A DNA stretch of 64,000 nucleotides from Lepisosteus oculatus (Eukaryota > Chordata > Actinopteri > Semionotiformes > Lepisosteidae): the NCBI RefSeq assembly GCF_040954835.1, contig NC_090706.1, positions 27,661,148 through 27,725,147 on the forward strand, written 5' to 3'. Shown piece after piece: positions 48,601-60,371 of the stretch. The notes under the pieces are model-generated. The model saw nothing but the letters and a program-made list of their open reading frames with translations. It made no database searches and was not told the origin of the DNA. The number at the start of each line of letters is the position of its first letter. Position 1 is the first letter of the stretch. A program made the translations under genes and the position numbers.

Positions 48601-49965
48601 AAGCACATTTTCACATCCTCAAAAATCAGGTTTAAAGAGGAAGCTGTTCAGACAAAAGCAGGTTATGGACCAAGTCAGGTTGGGAAGGCTTGTACATCAG
48701 GGTTGGTCCAACCTCAGAAAATAGGGCTGTGGCAGGGGCTTCATGTGTGTAGGTCCTCCATGCAGTGCTACCAGATCAAGGGAAACCTGCTGCAGTTACT
48801 TTAAAAAAAACGAGCAGAAGGTCTGGATCTATACTTTTCTGAGCTTAAACAATTGTAAAAGTGCCCTTGCATTTTTTAGAAAGATTTTTTTACAGTTCCA
48901 CACAGGAACACAATCATGCATTAAAGAGCATTAAAGAGCAAGGCTTTCTTAAGTCCCATGCATTGTGCAAGATGGGACAGGGTGTTACAGGGGAAGGGGA
49001 TATTTTAAGGAGGGAGAAGAGGGTGCTGTCTGTTGTGCATAACTCATGGTATGGACACCCTTACACTGTCCCTACTGTTTGTCTGTCTATCTGGAAAGCA
49101 CCATCAGGCTAATGGAGAGGTGGTACCGTTAAGGAAGGAACCTGATGTCCTTGATTTCACCTGTGAAGTGATTTACAGTCTTCGATCCTCAACAGCTCAT
49201 CTGTTGTTGCTTCAGACTGGAACTGGCCTGACACTGAGTCACACTGCGTTCTTCTGGATGAATTCCCCGAGCAGCTGGTGCTGTAAAACCACATCCTTCC
49301 CATTGAAGTGTAGCACTGATCGCAGTCTGATATACCTGAGTCCTTTCATCTCCTGACACACCCGTGAAGATCAAGAAGCTCAGGTGCAGATGTTGTTCCT
49401 GTACTCTACCTCGAGTGTAATAGTGCCTCTACTATATAGCACCTCTATAGTGCCTAATATGCACAAGGGTTTTTGTGCCCTTACAAAAAGGAACCGTGAT
49501 ATACCAAAGTGAGAGCACAGCAAAGTTTGGTATTAAATAATTAAAACATGGTTAGGCACAACATGTGCAGACAAAATAAATCCATGACTTTGAAAACACA
49601 GCAGCAAACAAACGAAAAGAGGACTTTGTTTCCATTCACTGTGAGCAATTGGCTAGCAGCACTGCTAAAATCAATCACTCTGGACTCATTTAAGTTCATT
49701 GCTGATTTAAATGCTGAGGTTGAGATTTGTGTGCCCCAGCGTGCTTTAACAAGGTGCACTTCCGATATAAAAAGCAGACGCCACCAGAAAGCTTAGAAAG
49801 CCCAGCTTTTCAAAAATAAATTTATAAAAATGTACGAGAGGAAAAAAAAAGACCGCCCTCTCACATTGAAACTCCAGTGTGACCACTACAGCACATAAAA
49901 AGCATCTTCAAAGCTTCCTGCAGTTTGGATTGAATACCATTCCAAAGTGAGGAATCCACACTTAC
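45601..49965. other. possible intron or intergenic, no gene recognised
   Basis: At 46373-46862 long frames overlap on both strands (133 codons plus; 122 and 158 codons minus) in a GC-richer patch, but none has a recognisable motif or splice-bounded exon structure. A two-copy 11-bp repeat, CATTAAAGAGC, lies near 48930. The rest shows nothing. Confidence 0.4.
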
Positions 49966-50007
49966 CACACACAGGCTGGACTCTCTCAAACACCAAAACC
50001 TCAGGGT
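49966..50007 (-). CDS. candidate 42-base internal exon of the unrecognised minus-strand gene
   Basis: On the minus strand the acceptor GGTTGTCCTGCAG (ending 50008) and the strong donor GTG|GTAAGTGTG (49965) bound a 42-base segment open in phase 1 to phase 1: PEVLVFERVQPVC with split codons at both ends. It lies 81 bp from the 50089 exon, whose final A plus the AC here gives Asn, so the joint reads KIQ|N|PEVLVF without a stop. The tiny GT-AG intron between them is near the lower size limit for fish introns. The product is not recognised. Confidence 0.45.
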
Positions 50008-50088
50008 CTGCAGGACAACCAGTTCCAGAGTGAAACCATCTTCATTTAAAAAAAAACATCTGTTTGAATATGTTATATAATTTCTTAC

Positions 50089-50170
50089 TCTGGATCTTGT
50101 CCTCTTTGCGTAATCCCAGAATAGAGTCTCTCAGGTGCAGGTCTCTTCTCCACGCTGGCTGATTAAAGGA
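50089..50170 (-). CDS. candidate 82-base internal exon of the unrecognised minus-strand gene
   Basis: On the minus strand the acceptor ATGTTTGTATTTCAG (ending 50171) opens a frame in phase 0 that closes in phase 1 at CAGA|GTAAGAAA (50088). It encodes 27 residues, SFNQPAWRRDLHL then RDSILGLRKEDKIQ: charged and without low complexity. Third positions are mixed C/G/T, as in coding DNA. It pairs with the 49966 exon across an 81-bp intron. I do not recognise the protein. A retroelement origin seems unlikely because no matching family is visible around it. Confidence 0.5.
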
Positions 50171-51167
50171 CTGAAATACAAACATCGATTTCATGTTGTC
50201 CTTTGCTCTGCAATAGCAAGCATATTTTTATAAGCAATACAAGGTTGTTTCTAAAGGTTTCAAATCAAGTATAAACTATTCTACTTCTTTTGAAGTATAA
50301 AATGGCATTTGTGTTTCTACATTTTTCTTTAAAAAACAAATAATGCAGTACTTTCAGTACATTTATATCTTAATCCATCACTCCATAATACAAAACAAGC
50401 ATTGAAGTTTAAACCAAGGCCATGTACAGGTATGCTTTAACAACCTGTATATCAATTTATGCACACACAACAGGGACATTAGGCAGGGACGCTACAGTAC
50501 ATATTACTGAAGAGGCTAAGTTCCCTTGGAAATCAACTGCTTCCAAAGTGTAAGCTCAAACAACCTTTTGTCGAAATGAGACATAGAATATCTTTGAGAA
50601 CATATACTGTACGTACTTAGGAAAGACTGAAGCAGTCTTTGCATTGAAGGAGAACACCTGTTGCTCTTTCAGGGGTTCGCAGTGCTGGAATTTCTCTGTT
50701 ACTAGGCTTGTAGCCAAAATAACATTAACAAACATTTTTCTTGTGCTGTTATTTTTAGGTGTATATACTAAGACATTTCCCCTGATTTTTATTATACCTG
50801 CCAAGGATTATGGGCCCTGACGTTAGTTAACAGATTCAGATGTGATCTTATTCACTGCATTTTTTTCCTTTCCATCCCTTTCAATTGAAGTACCTCCTTC
50901 TCTTTTCTTGTCTTCTGTGTTCATACTTTATTAACTGGTTTTCTGATGACAAATTGTGTGTTTACCACTGTTATACCTTTTGTGTTTATACTGTCATTCC
51001 ACTGAAATTACACAGCAGCTGCATAAACACTATTACAAGAGAAATTAAAAGTGTAACTGGAAAAATGGATTACCTAACCTTTTGGTTTGTGGTTACTCAT
51101 TTAATTAAAAAATGGCACATTTAATTATATGTAACGTGATATAGATGCTCTACTAGTCAGTGTGTAT
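50171..51167. other. presumed intron, no further exon established
   Basis: A possible 19-base segment before a donor at about 50795 (GGCAG|GTATAA, minus strand) was seen, but its acceptor is weak and I do not call it. Confidence 0.35.
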
Positions 51168-51260
51168 GCTGCCTTGTGCCTGTTGTGCTTGCTGTAATAG
51201 TCTCTGGCTACCCTGCAGCCCTGAAATGAATGAAGTGATTAGAAAATGGATGGGTGGCTA
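51168..51260 (+). mobile_element. L2-like SINE tail fragment
   Basis: GCCTTGTGCCTGTTGTGC...TCTGGCTACCCTGCAGCCC...GATTAGAAAATGGATGGG is the terminal part of the family described at 42900. Confidence 0.65.
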
Positions 51261-51391
51261 TTTAATAGTATTTCATTAGAAAACTGCAGGAACAAATGAA
51301 ATAAGGTTTTCTCTTGCCAACAAGCAGGTCCTCTGCGATAGAAAGACGTACTTTTGGCTCCTTTCAAAAGGTATAGATAGTTTGTTACTGA

Positions 51392-51712
51392 TAACTCTGT
51401 GTGGAGCAGTGGGCCCCTGAGTCCATGTCCCGACCTGGGGTCCTATCTGTGTGGATTATATGTTCTCCCCATGTTTACATGGTTTTCCTTCAGGTGCTCT
51501 GGTTTCCTCCCACAATGCAAAGTCATAGGGTGGTTTAATTGCCTTCTGGGAAAATTGCCTCTGGTCCAAGTTTGTGTGTTTTTGTTATGGTCTGTGTGTC
51601 CGTGATGGACTGGTGTCCTGTACAGGGTGTTATTCCACCTTGTATCCCTTGCGAGCCAGGATTGGCTTCTGTTCCCCTGCCACCTGTATTGGATAAATCT
51701 GTTTAATTATAT
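51392..51712 (+). mobile_element. tRNA-headed SINE with L2-like tail
   Basis: TATATGTTCTCCCCATG, CTCTGGTTTCCTCCCACAATG, GTGATGGACTGGTGTCCTG and GGATTGGCTTCTGTTCCCC follow in family order. The head is degraded. Confidence 0.8.
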
Positions 51713-54700
51713 AAAAACTAACTCTGAAGTCTAGAATTTTGTGCAATTAGAATGACATTCTGGTGTTTTTAAAGGTTGCATACTGTATATTACCATTTTT
51801 TATGAGGGCTTTAGATCAAAAGTCCATGTTGCTTTTGTTGGTTTCAGAAGATAAAAAAACAAGCTCTTTATCTAATCTAGACCACATGCTTTAGTCTTTT
51901 ACACACTGGCGTTATGAGTCATTATCAACAGTATTTTTGTATTATCATTAATAGTCCGATCTCCCCAGATTTTCACGCAATTGCTTATATGGCACAACAG
52001 GTCAATCAAAAGCTATTTTGAGAAGTTCTGAAAACTGCAACCATTCAGATTATCACACCAAAGTGTCTCTTGGAGTTTCTTTCTTATATAAAGTCAGACT
52101 CTTTTAGAAAATCCCACTAAGTCACTAAGGATGGGTTGTGTTAACCTTGAACCCAAGAATTACAAATAAGCCTTAGGGCTAATGGTAACTTCAGTATAAC
52201 CAGCTGATCTTTGTTTGTTGCATATCTCATTAGGCTTGTAGAACTCCAAAAACCTTGGATGGAGTTGGAAGGAAAATAATTATGAAGACAAATTACGTTT
52301 TTAATAAAATGTGAACTACAGCTGAACTGCAGCTCTCACACTAATGTCACTGTGACTGTAGTCTTTCATGCAAATAGTCTCTGGCCGCACTGCCAGAAAC
52401 GGTGAAGAAAACAAAGCAGTGAGGTTAGAAATCTGAGTTGAACCAGTGAGAATAATTACATTGTCATTCCAAGCACAGCACAGTACAAATGTTGAACTGG
52501 GTACCAGAAATGTTGTTTCAATGTATATTAAACACTTCTGATGTGTTGTTGAAATATTCTTTATAATTTAATCGCAACCAAAAATCTATAATGTATCACA
52601 ATGCTGCTGTAATGTCCTGTAGTCATTTTGGGATTGCATAACATTCTGACGTCTTGTAAAACTCAAGTAACGTGTTCTAAAAACGCATACATACGTCTTA
52701 AGTTCTTCTAATGTGGCTGTGGTGTATAAAATGTCCGAGTTAACCAAAGTGCACCGTTCCAATAACGGCAACTTTTGGTACAACGTTTTTTTTTAAATAG
52801 CCTAACCGCAGCTTTCGATAGACACTTGGAGACGATGTTACAATGTTTTTTTGTAGTTGAGACACTCGCAGCACACTGTCATCTCCGCCGGAGGTACAAA
52901 ACAGATTACAGGGACTGCTGGTCGTGACTGGCGTTCCGCTTCTGAATGGGAATCGTTTTTTTTTTATCAGGTTGAAGATGTCTTCACATGCACAGACTGC
53001 TGTTCTGGCTGTGACGAAAACTGCAGCGCAGTCTCTGTTTTTGCTATCACGACAGCGCCTGTCTGCGTATGCTTTTAATTATGAACACTTCAGGGCTGAT
53101 ATATCATATTTAATTAAGGCAATATAATTCTGCAAAACCCCAAAAACCATCGGTTTTCCACACGTCGCAAGTAATCGCACGGAAACCAGAGACCTCCAGA
53201 CCCTGGATTCGCTATCACGTTATGAGCGCTGCCGTGATGTGCTTCGCCACTAGACCTCCTAGCCTGCCTCACTAATAATCTGTTTTGTGGAAGGGACGGT
53301 TGATGAGGCAAATCAGTCCCACCAGAATTTGTTTTTGCCTTCTAATTTAGGCCACTAGGAAAACGGATTTAATCTGCATCTTTTTATTTTTTGTCAAAAT
53401 GTAACAAAAATACATAAAACCTGGCAACAGACGTTAGTGCGTCGTTCCGTCAGGATACTGTTACATTAACAAGCAACAGTAACATTTCCAATAAAAGTAA
53501 TATATGGCTGCTTGCATAGAGTTGCTAAAGCCAAAAGGAGTGCTCATTTAAAATGTATCTTTCAAAGTTAAGATGGTTTATACAGTGTGGATGAAAAGCC
53601 ATTAACATCCCCCAATTAGGTGCACAGCAGCCAACTCAAATTCAAGCACACAGCCTCGTGATATTGATTAGTTCTGCTCTGTCAGCTCAACTGCCCATCT
53701 ATATTTCTCATCTGGAGCAAAGCAAGCTGGGCATTCGAATTCCATTTTCAACTGCCCCTCCATTGGTGGTTGACAGTAATGGGAATCATTTTTATTGTAC
53801 CAGCTCAGACGTTAGCAGTTATGTGATCTGGCGTTGCCCTGAGCCCAATCCCTATATCAGAGTCTTGGTTGCCTTCATAACATCATAATTCCACCTTTAT
53901 GCAAACCTGCTTCAATCCCCCTTTTCTGTGTAGAATGCAAGCTAGCTTGATCCTCCAGAATAGAGCTGAGCACTGCAGAGGAAGACAGAAGTCCCTGCAC
54001 ATTTCAGAAAATGTTTGAGATGAATTGTAACTTGTTATGAAAAAGGCCAACTTCTAAAGAACACACAGAAAGACACACACAAGGTGCATCCTCCAAGGTG
54101 CTCTGAATTCAAGAGTGTTTTCAGAACAGTTTTATAGACTAAGTACTGCTCAGGGCACACACTAATGTTCTTATGAATGGATGTTGAGGAATGATCACTG
54201 CACATCCATTAGAAACTATACAAAAAATTCCAACACATGGCACAATGGCTATTTTTTACAAAGCTATCTCCACCTTTCAGACATTCCTGAATTGCCACCT
54301 ACATCCAATGTCTGTCTCCTCTACATTTAGAATGCATGCCAGGTTCTACAGTACATCAAAACTGTGTTTGTGTATTTGGGAAAACCTACTGTACGTCCAT
54401 GTACTGATCCCAATCTGATATACAGTAAGCAGATAGGATTGCACATAAATGACATTCAGTCTGTCTTGATTTGTCCACCTGCATGAATCTCTTCAGTCTC
54501 TTCAAGATTTTTGTCCTGAAGGAACTAGTGATTCAGCTATGCCTGTCCGTAGCTCTTTATTTCAAGATGCCAAGTCTTAAACTAATCTTTTCTTATGTGA
54601 CATTATGATCCTTTGGTGGGGATGTTTCGCAAGTGTTTCAGATATACTTCCTTCTGACTGATCCGATCTGGCTGCTGCTCAGACTCCTGATCTAACTTGG

Positions 54701-54764
54701 CAGTTCTGGCTGGATCATACCCTGACAAAGGATTATCCCAGGGTTAATCCCAACATGTGGCTAC
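51713..54764. other. presumed intron or intergenic, no gene seen
   Basis: No repeat family or supported exon. The ORF-like segments around 52857-53127 and 53114-53311 have no recognisable content. Confidence 0.4.
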
Positions 54765-54787
54765 CTGCTTCCTTTTGGAGTACAACC
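54765..54787 (-). CDS. possible 23-base micro-exon (weak)
   Basis: A very good acceptor on the minus strand (CTGATCTGCTATTTCTGCCAG, ending 54788) precedes 23 bases ending at GCAG|GTAGCC. In phase 1 it would encode LYSKRKQ and end in phase 0, which is the phase the 50170 exon needs. Segments this short occur often by chance; I list it only because it completes a phase-consistent chain. Confidence 0.2.
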
Positions 54788-54970
54788 CTGGCAGAAATAG
54801 CAGATCAGGTGAGACATAAAACTTTGACAATTCCGTGAGTCAGATGCTAGTTCACGGAGCCCGAAGATATCAAGCCCACTCACCACTTTGGAGTCTGTCT
54901 TCTGCTTCTTTTCTAGTAGTCCTCTCCATCCACATAATTTATACCAATCATTCAGATGCAGAATTCTTAC

Positions 54971-55031
54971 ATAGCTGGGGTAATGTCCAAACGCTGTAAT
55001 TTGAACTTGCCACACCAAATCGCCAGACAAA
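54971..55031 (-). CDS. possible 61-base exon of the unrecognised minus-strand gene
   Basis: Minus-strand acceptor ACCTAAAATACCTGCAG (ending 55032) and donor AGCTAT|GTAAGAATT (54970) bound 61 bases open from phase 0 to phase 1: FVWRFGVASSNYSVW then TLPQL. The start phase matches the end of the 62848 exon and the end phase matches the 54787 segment. A second reading in another frame stays open to a GTGAGT donor at 54883 (exon 54884-55031, phase 2 to 0) and competes with this one. Confidence 0.3.
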
Positions 55032-55504
55032 CTGCAGGTATTTTAGGTAAATTGTTTTTATTATTTTTAACGCAGTAATTGCAGGCTTAACGTTCTTAAT
55101 TGGTACCCCCAGACTCCGAGATAAACAAGGCTGAAAAATATAACCAATAATTATGGTAGCAGAGCTCTAGATGTGGTATTTCTGAAGAAATTGCCAACTA
55201 CATTTTCATGTTCCTGTTTCAAGTTACTGGCTACAACTTAGCATAAATGCACTGGATCATGCATCACAGTGCAGGCCTTAGGGGAAGGCCATATTTAAGT
55301 CTTGGTGTGTTTGGCAAAATGCAGTGAACAAGCAATTGGCTCTTTTCTTATTTCTTTTGACTGCAGTGCTGATTTTATTTCTGCACAGTGTGACAATTGG
55401 GAACAAAGCTGTGGACTTCAGTTTTTTTTCATATTCCCATATGATCAGACAGACATGGTAATATAACAAAGGTTACAAATGACAGGAGACCTTCTAGTGT
55501 AGCT
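55032..55504. other. presumed intron, no gene seen
   Basis: Nothing recognisable. Confidence 0.4.
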
Positions 55505-55960
55505 GGTTAGCTACTAGCTAATTGATCAGAGAATCTCAACCAGCTGTTTCTTGAAGGGAGAGAGGGCATTAGCGACAACGACTTACCTGGGTAACTATTC
55601 CCTGACTTACATAACTCTTTCAAGAAAAAAAATCCCCCCCCCCCCCATCTGCAGTTTTAAATGCAGTTCCCCCACTTGTGTCACCATGATTGTGTTTGTT
55701 TATTCTGAAGAGGTCTATTAGGTCATGAAGTCATGAAGATTCTGTTACCTTGATTTAGATCTCCTCATTGTCATCTCTTTCTAACACTAGAGAGGCTCAG
55801 TTCTTTAAATCCTAAAATGATCACTTTTGTGTGGATTGATTCCAAAGCAGCCATATCTTTTTTGTAAGAGGGTGACCAAAATTGTGCCCAGGCTTCTTAA
55901 TGTAGTTTTGTTTGTGTTTGTAATATAATACAAATATGTTGTACTTCAGAGAGTATTTAA
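55505..55960 (-). mobile_element. CR1-type LINE fragment
   Basis: The plus strand shows TTCCCTGACTTACATAACTC, then a C run (about 55635-55646), GAGAGGCTCAGTTCTTTAAATC, GATTCCAAAGCAGCCATATC and GAGGGTGACCAAAATTGTGC: the inverse of the CR1-like block described at 13850. Confidence 0.65.
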
Positions 55961-57013
55961 CTACAATGAATATATCACACATGCACAATAATTGTCAGGC
56001 ATGTCATGTTATGTGTTATTCAAACTGTTCATGTAATAATGAAAGTATTATATAGTGTATATATATAATTAGATATTATATATATATATATCCATATATT
56101 TGCACTGTACTGCTGTATTTTTGTAAATGGCAACCAAAATAAAGAATAATTAATGCTCAAAACATTTTCTACAGTCTTTCACTTTTTATGTTATGAGATT
56201 TTGTGCAATTACATTTTACGGAGAGCATGTTCAATCTCGAGGACTCTTGAATTCATGATATTATATTATTAATTTATGTTCTGATAAAATCTTGTGAAAG
56301 AATTGCAAAAAAAAAGGTCCTTCGATTGTAAACACATGAATATGCTTCAATGTGGAAAATTTTTCAAATTTAGTTTTTAAAAAGGTTGCCAATATTAGAG
56401 CAGTTTAAACTGAATTTGAGCTATTTAGGAATATTTTGTCATAACTCTTGAAAGAAACTCAGAGCACAGGAAACTGACAGTAAAAAAAGTTAGGGGTTCA
56501 GGAGTACACTAAGGACAGAGTATGCATAACACCCAAATTTCGGGATATGATTAAATTAAGGCAACTTTTAAAGAATATACAACAGATTAACTTGTCCTTT
56601 TACACAAACTGTATCCCTTTGTTTGTAAGAATGTTCTCAATTTATCTCTCGTTGACATTTATCCCTAAGCCTTCACTTTAAACCAACATCCAGAGATCAG
56701 AAAAAAGTCCTGTGAGTGATTAAATAACTCACTCTGATATTTGCTCTGGTTTACAGTTCAAATTGCACATAAGGTTTCAACAACACATCTTAATGCAATA
56801 TTGCAGTCGTTACCAAGTATTCAAACTTAATCTGACAGCATCTCTTTCATATTCCTAAATCATATTTGCCTGCGGGAAAATATAAACTTCACAATCTAAT
56901 CTGCCCAATTGTGGAGTTTTTTAAACTTAACAATCAAAGTGACATAACAATCAAAGAGAAGCTATTGACAGAGTAAAATGTGTATCACAATGTTTGCGTT
57001 TCAGGGCTATTTA
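55961..57013. other. AT-rich presumed intron, no gene seen
   Basis: It includes a TA-rich simple repeat (56045-56100). Otherwise nothing. Confidence 0.45.
56045..56100. repeat. TA-rich simple repeat
   Basis: Interrupted runs of TATATA. Confidence 0.85.
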
Positions 57014-57283
57014 AGATAACTTTATTGGCCATATACAATTTCTTGCATTAGGAATTCATCTTTTTTTCACATACCCCAGCTTGCTCTCCATGAGACACAG
57101 ACAGGGAGAGAAGCCTGGGGTCAGAACACAGGGTCAGCCATTTATACAGCACCCCTGGAGCAGTTGGGGTTAAGGGGCTTGTACAGGGCCCCAACAGAGT
57201 AGGATTCCTCTGCCAGCCATGGGATTTAAACCAGCAACCTTCCAGCCACAGAAGCAGATCCTTAGCCACAGTGCCACAACTCC
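57014..57283 (-). mobile_element. tRNA-derived SINE, copy 2
   Basis: On the minus strand GGCACTGTGGCTAAGGATCTG (A box) and AGGTTGCTGGTTTAAATCCC (B box) form the head. GGGGTTAAGG-type inverse sequence and CTTGCATTAGGAATTC-type sequence lead to a tail with CCAATAAAGTTATC. It matches the 37497 copy over its length. Confidence 0.8.
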
Positions 57284-58302
57284 ACACATTTTTAGCAGGA
57301 ACCAGATTATTACTAACCTACCAATGATCTTACTGTCCTTGGACTTTTTTGTAATGAAAACTTCAGCATGTGTGTTCTCTTATTTGTGACACTTAAACAA
57401 GTTTATGTTGCACTTGACATTCTAATTGGAAGTAGGATTACTAAAATGTCATTATAGTTGTCATAGTCACGTTATTGTTACAGAGATTGCATCATTAATG
57501 TCTGAATGAGGGAGATACAGTATTAATGTGTGTGTGTGTGTGTCTGATCTAAAATAGCCAAATAGGGTTTAACTGTGAAGACGAAAATGGTTTAAAAGAT
57601 TTTCACATACAGTATGTCTATTTACTCCCTGCATATGAAAACTGATTTATTTGTTTTTACTTTTGTCTGCTTCTCTCTTAAATACGAAACTAGTCAAAGC
57701 AGATCTAGACCGGTTTCACTCAGTTCTCTCTCAACAGTACAGTGTGACCGTACCTTGAATACTTAGAATGACTTAAAATAACAACAGGAGCCCAGTTAAG
57801 ATTTGGCTAAACCACACTGCTGAGACACATCCACACATCCATATGGAACTGGTATGTTCAATGTTTCATCTGCTTGCTTGCATATAGTTACCAAAAACAT
57901 CAACATATCAAACATCATATAAGAGCAACCTATCACATAAAGCCATTATGTGGTATTGCTCAGAGCAACCCAAAATACATTTCGTTTAATACAGAAACAT
58001 TCTGTGCACAATGTTACACTATGGTATAATACTACCTTGATTTATGCAGCATTTCACATCAACAACAATATTTGTGTTGAAACATATCCACATAGTGGTG
58101 TCTAAGCATTGCCATGAGAACAAGACCAACATGGGCACATATTCATTTATAGCTTCCAAAATGCAATATGTAGAGCACAGAAAGGACATGTAGGACTAAC
58201 ATTCACTTTTCTTAATTTTTCTTTGCCGTTTTTGTTTGCATTAAACGTCTGTCACCCATAAGGTAGCCGTGTGAGCACTCAGAATTTGATATGCAATTAA
58301 GC
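57284..58302. other. presumed intron or intergenic, no gene seen
   Basis: A short (GT)n run lies near 57530. No exon or repeat family was recognised. Confidence 0.45.
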
Positions 58303-58650
58303 ACAATCTGTATAAACACTTTATCTGATGCAGGGTCACAGAGGAGCCAGAGCCTATCTCTGGAAGCAACAGGCTCAGGGCAAGGTACACCCCGGATGGG
58401 ACGTCAGTCTTTTGCAGGGCAGACTGCCACAAACACACATGCACTCACACCACGGCCAATTTTCCCAGTAGCCAATTAACCAACCAGTATGTCTTTGGAC
58501 TGTGGGAGGAAACCAGAACCCCAGAGAAACTCTCATGAACACAGGGAGAACATACAAACTCCACACAACTAGCAGCCCAGGTCCAGAATAGAACCCAGAG
58601 TTCCAGCGCTGTGAGGCTCGAATGCTAACCACTGGCCCAGCCCCTCTTCC
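58303..58650 (-). mobile_element. tRNA-headed SINE with L2-like tail, near full length
   Basis: The minus strand reads GGCCAGTGGTTAGCATTCG (head), TGGGTTCTATTCTGGACC (B-box region), GTATGTTCTCCCTGTGTTC, GGTTTCCTCCCACAGTCC, AAAGACATACTGG and a tail with GACTGACGTCCCATCC and GATAGGCTCTGGCTCC. Confidence 0.85.
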
Positions 58651-60248
58651 ACTACTTGTATTCTAAATAGAATTAAAGCTGTCCTTATTTTAAGCCCATT
58701 TAATTATTTATTTACTTTCTTTTTTTTCTCAAATTGGCTCCCTGTAGGACCTAGTAATTATATCGTACTGGCAGCCGGAGAGTTCTGAAGTGACCTTTCC
58801 CAGTATTCCAGTATTCCAGTATTCCAGAGGCCCTGTCTAAAGCTACTCCTGCAGATCCTGTGCCAACAAGCTGAAGAACCTTGGCACCAAGCCAGTGTTT
58901 TGTTTGGCCCATTGCAGTGAGCTCTTAGCCTGGCAGGACACCCTCATTTTTGAAAGTACTGGCAAATGGCTTGTGGGCTGTCACACAGAAGGGTAATGAT
59001 TTAGGACCCAAATTAGGGTTTACACTATGCTCCATTTGTTCCACCATGTTTGTAGATCATTTGCAAACTGTCACTTCTACTTCAGGGGCTGTGTCGATTA
59101 ATGGTCCTGCTTCATAAATGTAACCATAAATTATCTCATTTAAATGAGCATGGTATCCCGTGTGTCATCAGCTTATGCCTTCCTGAGAGGTGACTGCACA
59201 ACTGAGTGTGGTACTGGGTCAGACACGCATGGTGTTGGTTACGAGTTAAGTACGCTGTGTCTCATTCTCGGAATGTCTCGGCCCAAACAAAGCTAACATT
59301 CTCACTCCTCTGCCTTTGCCTTTTAGAAACCATATGGTAAGACGCTACAGTCTGAAAGCTGCCTTTTTAAAGTAAAACACAAAGATACATTTTTGAGTTT
59401 TAGTAACTGTATTCTTTCCAATGGCTTTACAAGGCTGTATCTGCGAAATGTATAAGAATTACAGCCGTGGGACTCTTTAAAGCATTGTTTTAGAGCTTCT
59501 TATTGAGATGACAAACCATTTTCAAGATCAACCTCAAAGGGTGTCAAAGGGTTTTGGCAAACCAGATCACCTGTATTGTTCAACACCTCAAAAACTCAGT
59601 TTGTGGTCACAACTGAAATTGTATTAATGTTGCAGCAGCCGTTGGTTACTATTATAATTTATTATTATGATCTTTATTTTCCCAAGTAAGGTAATTAAGA
59701 ACAATTCTCATTTTCAATAATGACCTAGTCCCAGTCCTTCACAAAAAGTGAATCTTACTCCTTTTATATTTTCTTCACAGAAGTTGTGGATGTTTGTTAT
59801 GTTCTTCAAAGGAATGGCTTGCGGAGGTCCTTGAGCCAAAACGATACTAGCAATCAGACAAGCATGATAATCCTGCTAGTTTTCTCTAATTTATAGCTTT
59901 ATGTGGTCTTATGTGATTAGTAGTTATATAAAAAGAAGAAAGCATATAATTGCTTCAGGTTGTCTGTGCTAATGTAACAGAGTGGAATCACTGAAGGGCA
60001 GATTGCATTTTCATTAAACCACATCGTCTTCAAGGATTTTGTGAAATTAATTTCTAAAAAAAAAAATGTTTTCCTGCTTGTACTCTTACTTAAAGCTTAG
60101 AAAGAAAATTTAGTGCGAACACCTATGCACATTTTCAAGACTGCAAAAGCCAACAGCTGCAGAGTAATGCAACTTTAATGTCTGAAGCATTTCTATAGTG
60201 CTCCAGACAGAGGGAACCCACTTCATTCACCACTAAAGCTTGGCAATC
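58651..60248. other. presumed intron or intergenic, no gene seen
   Basis: No exon recognised. A small 8-bp tandem repeat at 58801-58827 is listed separately. Confidence 0.45.
58801..58827. repeat. 8-bp tandem repeat (CAGTATTC)
   Basis: Three and a part perfect copies. Confidence 0.9.
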
Positions 60249-60371
60249 CACTTGGGAGACACACAGAAGCCATTGTGCACCAGCAGCCCCACCTGGGACA
60301 CACACAGCACCCATTTTGCACCAGCAGCCCCACCTGGGCGACACACAGCACTCATTCTGTGCCAGCAGTCC
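60249..60371. repeat. 41-bp minisatellite, three copies
   Basis: The unit CACCTGGG.GACACACAGC then ..CCATT.TGCACCAGCAGCCC is repeated three times with no length change. Copies differ at a few positions each. Flanking sequence (TTTCTATAGTGCTCCAGAC) hints that the array sits in an old interspersed repeat. Confidence 0.85.

Noticed and set aside
49189..49374. 61-codon minus-strand frame and opposite plus-strand frame
   Set aside because: No acceptor-donor pair in usable phase and no family resemblance.
50795..50815. 19-base segment before GGCAG|GTATAA on the minus strand
   Set aside because: Weak acceptor and too short to distinguish from chance.
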